Source: Oscillospiraceae bacterium (GTDB taxonomy: Bacteria > Bacillota > Clostridia > Oscillospirales > Oscillospiraceae). From it: DNA of 5,892 nucleotides. The stretch covers positions 1 through 5,892 of the forward strand of contig JAGAMQ010000017.1 of the NCBI GenBank assembly GCA_017624645.1, written 5' to 3'. Position numbers and translations under genes: made by a program. A model generated the notes under the pieces. The model worked only from the letters and a program-made list of their open reading frames with translations. It did not search any database and was not told the origin of the DNA. Below, piece by piece: positions 1 through 4,313 of the stretch (its first letter is position 1; each line of letters starts with the position of its first letter).

Positions 1-159
1 CTTTTCACAGTCGTCGATATCCACGCCCCCTTCCTTGTCGATATAGATCCGCAGATAACGCTCAGAGCCTTCCCGGACGTATTCCACATCCCAAAGGCTG
101 CAGCCGAACTGCTCTGCCACCGGGGTGCCAAACTCGGCAACCAGATCCGTAACCTTCAT
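1..159 (-). CDS. rimP: Ribosome maturation factor RimP, N-terminal part (runs off left edge)
   Basis: The first 53 residues are visible; the rest lies beyond the left edge. RimP is a cytoplasmic factor that binds the 30S subunit during its late assembly. What shows it: the start MKVTDLVAEFGTPVAEQFGC, then a WDVEYVREGSERYLRIYID segment, then GGVDIDDCEK. Together these match the RimP N-terminal domain pattern of a short helix, the (D)VEYV strand, the LR(I/V)YID strand and the acidic I-DDCE turn. The ATG at 159-157 is supported by a GGAAGG Shine-Dalgarno at 170-165, five bases upstream. In Firmicutes rimP (ylxS) normally heads an operon with nusA, rnpM (ylxR), infB and rbfA; those genes would be to the left and are not seen. 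A dedicated promoter and a leader hairpin precede it (see those entries). Confidence 0.93.
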   Translation of the reverse strand, partial: MKVTDLVAEFGTPVAEQFGCSLWDVEYVREGSERYLRIYIDKEGGVDIDDCEK

Positions 160-186
160 ATGATCCTTCCTTTCGTAAAAGCCGTT

Positions 187-215
187 AAAAAAGAGAGGGG
201 CGCGCCCCTCTCTTT
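187..215 (-). terminator. Intrinsic terminator hairpin in the rimP leader (possible attenuator)
   Basis: Positions 190-215 form a perfect 26-base palindrome: an 11-bp stem (eight of its pairs from GAGAGGGG/CCCCTCTC) around a CGCG loop. On the minus strand it runs directly into six T residues. It lies between the rimP promoter (242-270) and the rimP start (159), so it is inside the rimP 5' leader and would stop transcripts before the gene unless read through. It would also end any transcript coming from the upstream ADP-ribosylglycohydrolase-like gene, for which I see no other terminator. A minor GTAG/CTAC hairpin (217-227) sits just 5' of it in the RNA. No clear competing antiterminator is visible. 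Confidence 0.85.
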
Positions 216-241
216 CGTAGTTTCTACTCTAGATTGCCTGT

Positions 242-270
242 ATTATATCACCCTTATTCCACTTTTGCAA
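242..270 (-). promoter_or_regulatory. Sigma-A promoter of rimP
   Basis: Read on the minus strand, TTGCAA (270-265) is followed after exactly 17 bases by a perfect TATAAT (247-242). The predicted transcription start is near 235, giving a leader of about 75 nt that contains the terminator hairpin. The promoter lies downstream of the stop codon of the preceding minus-strand gene, so rimP appears to be transcribed independently. Confidence 0.85.
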
Positions 271-298
271 GGGTTTTTTGAAAGAAAGAGGATAATTT

Positions 299-1378
299 TT
301 ACACCGGCAAGCCCTGGACATACTTCTGATCCCAGCTGTCATCAAAAATCCGGGTGATCTGCCGCACATCCACCGTATCCTGCGCCAATTCCTCCAGCAC
401 GGGTGCTGCCTCCAGGGATTCCAGATAGAACTCCGGGAGTGCCTCCTGTCCCAAGCGGGCACCCAGAATGGCACCGGTAAGTCCAGCAGTGGCACAGCTT
501 CTGCCGGAGTGGTTCACGGAAACGATCATGGCCTCGTCAAAATTGGCAGGGTGGATGCAGCAGGCATACACCGCACCGGCAAGGCAGTCCATGGCATCCA
601 CACATTCCAGCACTGTCATGGCAGCAAGGGGGGATAGCTCCGGATCCCGGGTGAGGTTCATGGCCTTTTCCACCTTCTGCCGCAAAAGCGCCGTCTCCTC
701 AGGGTATTTCTCTGCAAAGAATGTGCAAACCTCATCCGTCACCCCGGCAAAGACCCGGCTCAGGGGCAGCTGGGGATCCTGCACAACCGTGGCAACGGTA
801 CAACTCAGGAAGCTGCCGCACAGGAAGCTTTCCGGATATCCGTGGGTAAATGCCACCACCTCGGCACCCAGCCGCAGCAGCTGCTCCCGGCTGAGCCGGT
901 CGGCAAACATTCCCACCGCCACCGCCCCGGTAAGCACCGCCGGGGTGTGGGAGCGAAACACCGGAGCTTCCGGTGTGCCCAGATTGGGCCGGGAAAGGGC
1001 GTCCAGGATCCGGGTATCCATACACAGCCGCCGGCGAAGCTCCGGCACCTGTGCCACCCAGCACCGGGTCCGTTCCGCATTGGTGCGGAACTGCTGGCTC
1101 TTTGCCCATTCCCGGAGGGCAAGGGCAAGATATTGGCTGTAACGCTCCGGGTCCTGCCGGGTAGCGCCCAGCAAAAGGCCGTTGCAGACAAAGGCGGCGA
1201 TCTGGGTATAGGAGGTCACATCCGCACTGCCGTTGGCAAGATCATAGCCCAGCAGGCCGTTGGGGCCGTACATTTCACAGATCTCCGGCCAGCTCTTTTT
1301 ATCTACGGGATAGCCCATGGCATCGCCCACCGCAAGGCCCAAAAGGCACCCCCGGCCTGCGCCGCTTCTTTTGTCCAT
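299..1378 (-). CDS. ADP-ribosylglycohydrolase-fold protein, probable pseudoenzyme
   Basis: The product is 359 aa, close to the usual family length. Recognisable DraG/ARH-family landmarks are the N-terminal RGCLLGLAVGDAMGYPV (G18-D19), the YGPNGL turn, a TQIAAFVCNGLL helix (58-69), FTHGYPESFLCG in the middle, and VNHSGRSCATAGLTGAILGARLG near residues 288-310. Active family members bind two divalent metals through a T/S-D-D-T motif and a G-D-S/T-D-S/T motif and remove ADP-ribose from modified proteins or related substrates. Here the first motif reads T55-S-Y-T58 and the second G292-R-S-C-A296, so all four aspartates appear to be missing while the scaffold is intact. Catalysis by the standard mechanism is therefore unlikely; a binding role is an inference. 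The ATG at 1378 is chosen because GGAGGT lies six bases upstream (1390-1385) and because the earlier in-frame start at 1444 lies upstream of the mapped promoter. No signal peptide or membrane segment is visible. Confidence 0.85.
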   Translation of the reverse strand: MDKRSGAGRGCLLGLAVGDAMGYPVDKKSWPEICEMYGPNGLLGYDLANGSADVTSYTQIAAFVCNGLLLGATRQDPERYSQYLALALREWAKSQQFRTNAERTRCWVAQVPELRRRLCMDTRILDALSRPNLGTPEAPVFRSHTPAVLTGAVAVGMFADRLSREQLLRLGAEVVAFTHGYPESFLCGSFLSCTVATVVQDPQLPLSRVFAGVTDEVCTFFAEKYPEETALLRQKVEKAMNLTRDPELSPLAAMTVLECVDAMDCLAGAVYACCIHPANFDEAMIVSVNHSGRSCATAGLTGAILGARLGQEALPEFYLESLEAAPVLEELAQDTVDVRQITRIFDDSWDQKYVQGLPV

Positions 1379-1405
1379 ATCCCCACCTCCACGTCCATTT
1401 ATTTC

Positions 1406-1434
1406 ATTATACCCCAAACCCCGGCAGTTGGCAA
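1406..1434 (-). promoter_or_regulatory. Sigma-A promoter of the ADP-ribosylglycohydrolase-like gene
   Basis: On the minus strand TTGCCA (1434-1429) and a perfect TATAAT (1411-1406) are separated by 17 bases. Transcription should begin near 1399, about 20 nt upstream of the ATG at 1378. This excludes the longer reading frame starting at 1444. Confidence 0.83.
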
Positions 1435-1454
1435 TACTTTCCACAGAGGTTTTC

Positions 1455-1506
1455 CCGGGAGGATGGCTTTAAATGGAAACATTCCGTAAACATTGCCTCC
1501 TCCCGG
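1455..1506. repeat. Inverted repeat and tandem 7-mers between two divergent promoters
   Basis: CCGGGAGGA at 1455-1463 is the exact reverse complement of TCCTCCCGG at 1498-1506. Between these arms are two direct copies of AAACATT (1477-1483 and 1488-1494), 11 bp apart or about one helical turn, and a small GGAA-ACA-TTCC hairpin (1475-1485). The element fills the space between the divergent promoters at 1406-1434 and 1507-1534. It could be an operator region serving both genes, but no known binding protein can be named. Confidence 0.45.
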
Positions 1507-1534
1507 TTGAAATCCGGAAAAATTGCACTATAAT
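1507..1534 (+). promoter_or_regulatory. Sigma-A promoter of the zinc-ribbon membrane protein gene
   Basis: TTGAAA (1507-1512) and a perfect TATAAT (1529-1534) are separated by 16 bases. The predicted start is near 1541, about 24 nt before the ATG at 1565. The -10 box is embedded in the left arm of the inverted repeat at 1530-1550. Confidence 0.8.
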
Positions 1535-1550
1535 AAGAGCATCTTATTAT
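1530..1550. promoter_or_regulatory. Perfect 9-bp inverted repeat over the -10 box and start site (operator candidate)
   Basis: ATAATAAGA (1530-1538), a GCA spacer, then TCTTATTAT (1542-1550) give 21 bp of dyad symmetry. It covers most of the -10 box and the predicted transcription start of the plus-strand gene at 1565, where a dimeric repressor would block RNA polymerase. Because transcription starts inside it, the RNA would contain only part of the dyad, so a DNA operator is more likely than an RNA hairpin. Confidence 0.5.
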
Positions 1551-1564
1551 GATAGGGTGATCCT

Positions 1565-1978
1565 ATGAACGGTTTTTCCAATTGGCTGCGGCAGCTGGGC
1601 GGTAAGATCAGCACCGGCTTCCGCCGGTTTATGCAGGGCCGCTACGGCGGCGACAAGCTGAATATGTGTCTTGTATGGGTAAGCTTCGGCAGCTATCTTC
1701 TGAGCCTGCTGATTCCTGCAGCCCTTATCAAGCTGCTGCTCATTGCCCTCTCCTACGGGGTACTGGGCTGGGCCATCTTCCGGCTGCTGTCCCGGAACAC
1801 CTACAAGCGCTATCAGGAGAACCGGAAATACCTGCGCTTTGTGGAGCGGCTCAAGGACCGAGAGCACCGGTATTACGACTGCCCCCGGTGCCGCCAGCCG
1901 GTACGGGTCCCCCGGGGCAGAGGAAAGATCGCCATTACCTGCCCCAAATGCCGGGAAAAGTTCATTAGAAAAAGCTAA
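1565..1978 (+). CDS. Small two-helix membrane protein with C-terminal zinc ribbon, function unknown
   Basis: The product is 137 aa and I recognise no characterised homologue. A basic, amphipathic N-terminus (residues 1-31, with several K and R) precedes two hydrophobic stretches at about 34-52 and 53-75, which likely form a hairpin with both ends in the cytoplasm. A charged linker (77-104, rich in K, R and E) follows. The C-terminus is a zinc ribbon with paired cysteines C106-P-R-C109 and C126-P-K-C129 and the spacing segment RVPRGRGKIAIT between them, typical of short zinc-ribbon domains in Firmicutes hypothetical proteins. The ATG at 1565 is preceded by GGTGATC (1556-1562), an exact match to the extended anti-Shine-Dalgarno sequence. 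The gene is monocistronic: own promoter on one side, hairpin and convergent SDR gene on the other. Zinc binding is inferred; a sensing or nucleic-acid-contact role would be a guess. Confidence 0.85.
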   Translation: MNGFSNWLRQLGGKISTGFRRFMQGRYGGDKLNMCLVWVSFGSYLLSLLIPAALIKLLLIALSYGVLGWAIFRLLSRNTYKRYQENRKYLRFVERLKDREHRYYDCPRCRQPVRVPRGRGKIAITCPKCREKFIRKS

Positions 1979-1980
1979 AG

Positions 1981-2021
1981 AACGGGCATGTTGCAAAACC
2001 AAGTTTTGCAACATGCCCGTT
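1981..2021. terminator. Bidirectional hairpin terminator between convergent genes
   Basis: A perfect 19-bp stem (1981-1999 with 2003-2021) encloses a three-base loop, CAA on the plus strand. It begins three bases after the stop codon of the zinc-ribbon gene and ends 19 bases before the stop of the SDR gene on the other strand. Neither side has a textbook uninterrupted T-run. The minus-strand side is T-rich (TTCTTTAGCTTTTTC), so it fits the SDR gene best, and its position suggests it serves both. Confidence 0.7.
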
Positions 2022-2040
2022 GTATATGATATAGGAAAAA

Positions 2041-2763
2041 TTATTTGCCGCCGTTGACGAAGACGCACTGACCGTTGACGTAGGAAGCGCGTTCGCTTGC
2101 CAGGAAAGCGATGACTTCGCCCATTTCACAGGGCTTTGCCAGACGGTTCATGGGGTTGGCTTTACACATAGCTTCCTTCACATGATCGGGAACAGCGTTA
2201 AACATTTCTGTTTCAGTAGCGCTGGGGGCCACACAGTTAACGGTGATACCCTTGCGACCGGCTTCCTTAGCCAAAGTCTTGGCAAAACCGATGACAGCTG
2301 CCTTGGTAGCGGAGTAGTTACACTGGCCGGGGTTGCCGTTGGAAGCGTTGGAACTCATGTTGATGATACGGCCATAGCCGCACTCACGCATCTGGGGGTA
2401 AACACCGTGGGTCCAGTAGAAAACACTGTTCAGGTTGGTGTTGATTACCTGCAGCCACTGCTCACGGGTCATCTTATGGAAGATTGCATCCCGAGTGATG
2501 GCGGCGTTGTTGACCAGAATGTCGATGCGTCCAAATTTTTCCATGATCTGCGCAATGGCGGCATCTACCTGTTCCGGGTCGGAAACATCACATCTAACAG
2601 GGAACGCAGTGGGGCCCAGCTCCTCTGCTGTCTTGCAGGCTGCTTCGAAGTTATAGTCGACGATTGCGATACCCGAGACATTCTCACGGACAAAGATTTT
2701 TGCGGTTGCGGCACCGATGCCGCTGCCGGAGCCGGTAATCACGGCAAATTTGTTTTTCAGCAT
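2041..2763 (-). CDS. Short-chain dehydrogenase/reductase, FabG-like (SDR family oxidoreductase)
   Basis: The product is 240 aa, the usual size of a classical SDR. The Rossmann cofactor motif TGSGSGIG is at 10-17 and D36 at the end of the second strand (IAIVD) favours NAD(H) over NADP(H). NNAAIT is at 85-90. The catalytic tetrad is complete: N110, S137, Y150 and K154 in the Y-S-A-T-K motif. NCVAPSATETEM (176-187) and the VNGG end complete the fold. The segment TRDAIFHKMTREQW resembles beta-ketoacyl and acetoacetyl-CoA reductases, but the true substrate is unknown; a regulator-linked carbohydrate or hydroxy-acid dehydrogenase is equally possible. Start: ATG at 2763. A longer TTG start at 2814 is rejected because it lies upstream of the predicted transcription start. 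The Shine-Dalgarno is modest (AAAGGA about 12 bases upstream). The gene is divergent from the AraC-type regulator, its likely controller. Confidence 0.9.
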   Translation of the reverse strand: MLKNKFAVITGSGSGIGAATAKIFVRENVSGIAIVDYNFEAACKTAEELGPTAFPVRCDVSDPEQVDAAIAQIMEKFGRIDILVNNAAITRDAIFHKMTREQWLQVINTNLNSVFYWTHGVYPQMRECGYGRIINMSSNASNGNPGQCNYSATKAAVIGFAKTLAKEAGRKGITVNCVAPSATETEMFNAVPDHVKEAMCKANPMNRLAKPCEMGEVIAFLASERASYVNGQCVFVNGGK

Positions 2764-2816
2764 AATTATAACCGATCCTTTGATGTATTTCAGGAGAGAA
2801 TTTGCCTGATACAATA

Positions 2817-2844
2817 ATTATAGGAAAATTAATAAACATGTCAA
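2817..2844 (-). promoter_or_regulatory. Consensus sigma-A promoter of the SDR gene
   Basis: On the minus strand a perfect TTGACA (2844-2839) and a perfect TATAAT (2822-2817) are separated by 16 bases. Transcription should start near 2810, giving a leader of about 47 nt before the ATG at 2763. Full consensus boxes suggest high intrinsic strength, so control by a repressor or by promoter occlusion would be more natural than simple activation. Confidence 0.85.
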
Positions 2845-2902
2845 CACCGTTATTATTGAATATTAAATAATTTAAGGTAAATTGTTGTTAAAAATATGTC
2901 AA
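2834..2902 (+). promoter_or_regulatory. Two AAAYATGTCAA direct repeats in the SDR/AraC spacer (operator candidates)
   Basis: AAACATGTCAA (2834-2844) and AAATATGTCAA (2892-2902) are identical at 10 of 11 positions, have the same orientation and are 58 bp apart. The first copy contains the whole -35 box of the SDR promoter in reverse complement; the second lies between the two divergent promoters. AraC-family proteins typically bind direct repeats, so these are candidate sites for the adjacent regulator. The match could be chance in such AT-rich DNA. Confidence 0.35.
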
Positions 2903-2926
2903 ATTATATTCGGCGGGAAATGTTGG

Positions 2927-2956
2927 TTGAAAAACCTGTGCAATTTGTGCTATATT
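2927..2956 (+). promoter_or_regulatory. Probable promoter of the AraC-family regulator gene
   Basis: TTGAAA (2927-2932) and TATATT (2951-2956) have an 18-base spacer. The predicted start, near 2963, leaves only a few bases before the Shine-Dalgarno sequence, so the leader is very short. This is weaker than the divergent SDR promoter. Confidence 0.6.
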
Positions 2957-2962
2957 TTACAT

Positions 2963-2972
2963 AAAGGAGGTG
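2963..2972 (+). promoter_or_regulatory. Very strong Shine-Dalgarno of the AraC gene, overlapping the GTG candidate start
   Basis: AAAGGAGGTG at 2963-2972 is a ten-base match to the anti-Shine-Dalgarno of 16S rRNA. Its GGAGG core ends at 2970, eight bases before the in-frame ATT at 2979. The in-frame GTG at 2970-2972 is part of the Shine-Dalgarno itself and so cannot be served by it. Confidence 0.75.
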
Positions 2973-3890
2973 GGAGCAATTAAGGAAATACAGCTGCTTT
3001 GGATATATAACAGTCAGCTACAGCCCGGTACGGTCGTCAAAAACCACTCCCATGCCTATTTTCATCTGATTAATATTACAGAAGGAAGAATGGAGATTGC
3101 GTTTCAGGAACAAACATATACCCTTGAAAAAGGGGATATTGTTTGGGTGCCTAAGGGGATGTTGCATCGGTTTTACAATGATTCTAATGATACGGTGCAT
3201 TACTACCAGCTTAACTTTTCTGTGCTGAACCAATCGTTGGTACAGCTGCTGGAAATGGCGGATGTCCGGGTGGTGCGGGATGCATTTGGCTGTGAGTTGA
3301 TTAGCCGTATCTGGCAGGAGTATGTACAGAACAGAGCGCTTAAGGATGAATTCTCTGAAAGTGCTTTGAAAATGCTGTTGCTACACCTGACCGCACAGTC
3401 CCGATGTCTCCGTGGTGAGGAACAGGAGGTCATCGATACCGCCGGGTGCAGTGTGCTTGCCAAACAGGTTATCGGTTTCCTTACGGAAAACTATGCCCGT
3501 GATCTTTCTCTGGACGATGTGGCTGCCGGTGTTGGGATCACAAAGCATTACCTGTGCAATGCCTTTAAGCAGAGTACCGGTACAACCATCAACGGCTGCC
3601 TGAATATGATCCGGATCCGCAAGGCGGCGGAGCTGATCGTTTATAGTGATCTGCCGTTGCCGCAGGTGGCGCAGATGTGCGGTTATGTGTCTGTGAGTCA
3701 TTTCAACCGGGTGTTCATGCGCTATGTCGGTATTCCTCCCGGACAGTGCCGTCGTGCATTCTCTTTTGACAATCTGAGCAATGCCTGCCGCAGCCCCGGT
3801 ACATTCATGTACAGCGTGCTGGCAAATAAGAGCATTACACCGGATATGATCAACGAATTCGAGCGCAGAAAAAAAGAAGAGAAAGAGTAA
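2970..3890 (+). CDS. AraC-family transcriptional regulator with N-terminal cupin domain; non-ATG start
   Basis: The product is up to 306 aa (numbering from the GTG at 2970). The N-terminal cupin sensor domain shows the NHSHAYFH cluster (25-32), a GRMEIAFQEQTYTLEKGDIVWVP strand series (39-61) and H66, typical of AraC ligand-binding domains for sugars or other small molecules. The C-terminal domain (about 163-262) has two helix-turn-helix units: SLDDVAAGVGITKHYLCNAF (180-199) and LPQVAQMCGYVSVSHFNRVF (230-249), then the G-I-P-P-G-Q-C-R signature. About 40 further residues end in a charged, lysine- and glutamate-rich tail. It probably controls the divergent SDR gene in response to a ligand. The start is uncertain: GTG at 2970 lies within the Shine-Dalgarno, while ATT at 2979 is correctly spaced from it (303 aa). 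CTG at 2994 is a further option. The first in-frame ATG falls inside the cupin domain and cannot be the start. Confidence 0.88.
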   Translation: MGAIKEIQLLWIYNSQLQPGTVVKNHSHAYFHLINITEGRMEIAFQEQTYTLEKGDIVWVPKGMLHRFYNDSNDTVHYYQLNFSVLNQSLVQLLEMADVRVVRDAFGCELISRIWQEYVQNRALKDEFSESALKMLLLHLTAQSRCLRGEEQEVIDTAGCSVLAKQVIGFLTENYARDLSLDDVAAGVGITKHYLCNAFKQSTGTTINGCLNMIRIRKAAELIVYSDLPLPQVAQMCGYVSVSHFNRVFMRYVGIPPGQCRRAFSFDNLSNACRSPGTFMYSVLANKSITPDMINEFERRKKEEKE

Positions 3891-3896
3891 GACAAG

Positions 3897-3916
3897 GGCG
3901 CGTTGCAAAATGCGCC
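3897..3916 (+). repeat. Small hairpin with GCAA tetraloop just after the AraC gene
   Basis: GGCGCGTT (3897-3904), a GCAA loop, then AATGCGCC (3909-3916) form an 8-bp stem with one G-U pair on the plus strand. The minus strand would have a C-A mismatch at that position, so it fits the plus-strand transcript. GCAA is a stable GNRA tetraloop. No T-run follows, so on its own it is not a terminator; it lies four bases before the main terminator and may protect the mRNA 3' end. Confidence 0.6.
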
Positions 3917-3920
3917 GAAT

Positions 3921-3970
3921 AAAAAAACACATCAGTTGGCCCCGTAAGGGGTTGGCTGATGTGTTTTTTT
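3921..3970 (+). terminator. Intrinsic terminator of the AraC-family gene
   Basis: A perfect 15-bp outer stem (3921-3935 with 3956-3970) ends in seven T residues. The inner part has four G-U wobble pairs (3936-3939 with 3952-3955) and a CCCC/GGGG helix (3940-3943 with 3948-3951) closed by a GTAA loop. The wobble positions become C-A mismatches on the other strand, so the structure evolved for the plus-strand transcript. The A-run at its 5' base could let it also work, less well, on the minus strand. Confidence 0.88.
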
Positions 3971-4243
3971 GCGGTAAAATTGAATTGTGAATAACAATCT
4001 TAACACACAAGACCGGTATAAGATATCCGAGGGAAATAATCAACTGGCGAGGAACTGTAGAAAAGAAGGCTGGAAACCCATTATTCCGAGAAAAAAGTTG
4101 CTTAGCAGATAAATTTTAAAAAATTTTCCACAGCTAAACCGTGAGAACCCTCCCGGTCAGCTTTGCTATACCCAAAGCAAAATGTTCTTGCTGACTTTCT
4201 CAAAAGATCGGATAAAAAATCTCAAGAAATATCAATATTTGCA
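3971..4243. other. Convergent intergenic gap without a recognisable gene
   Basis: These roughly 270 AT-rich bases lie between the terminator of the AraC gene and the terminator of the kinase gene. No frame has a credible start with a Shine-Dalgarno, and I recognise no RNA family. Small symmetric elements are present: ATTGT-GAATA-ACAAT (3984-3998), the AT-rich TTTTAAAAAATTTT region near 4116-4129, and a TTTGC/GCAAA stem near 4163-4182. None has a convincing promoter. It may be decayed sequence. Confidence 0.5.
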
Positions 4244-4244
4244 C

Positions 4245-4285
4245 AAAAAGAGGACTGCTGCAAAATTTTCATTTTACAACAGTCC
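4245..4285 (-). terminator. Intrinsic terminator of the histidine kinase gene
   Basis: On the minus strand a 14-bp stem (4285-4272 with 4265-4252) surrounds a six-base loop and is followed by TCTTTTT. Two positions that mismatch on the plus strand (C opposite A) become U-G pairs in the minus-strand RNA, which assigns the hairpin to the kinase transcript. It lies about 30 bases after the kinase stop codon. Confidence 0.85.
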
Positions 4286-4313
4286 CGTTTCCTTCGGTAA
4301 AAAGGATTTTTTA

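Noticed and set aside
1379..1444. A 22-residue N-terminal extension of the ADP-ribosylglycohydrolase-like protein.
   Set aside because: It would begin upstream of a strong promoter whose predicted transcription start is near 1399, and the internal ATG at 1378 has a well-placed GGAGGT.
468..1489. Plus-strand open frames of about 215-224 codons across the ADP-ribosylglycohydrolase-like gene.
   Set aside because: They are shadows of the G/C-rich minus-strand gene: low-complexity S/R/P-rich products without start signals.
2764..2814. An upstream TTG start for the SDR gene.
   Set aside because: The TTG lies upstream of the predicted transcription start (about 2810), and the family N-terminus fits the ATG at 2763.
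2182..2817. A 211-codon plus-strand open frame opposite the SDR gene.
   Set aside because: No Shine-Dalgarno or recognisable motifs, while the minus strand has a complete SDR catalytic tetrad.
3984..3998. A lac-operator-like element (ATTGT-GAATA-ACAAT).
   Set aside because: The arms are only 5 bp, the spacing differs from the real operator, and no promoter or gene lies downstream in either direction. It is mentioned only as part of the gap.
4001..4021. A possible plus-strand promoter ending in TATAAG.
   Set aside because: No -35 box at a sensible distance and no gene or hairpin that it would serve.
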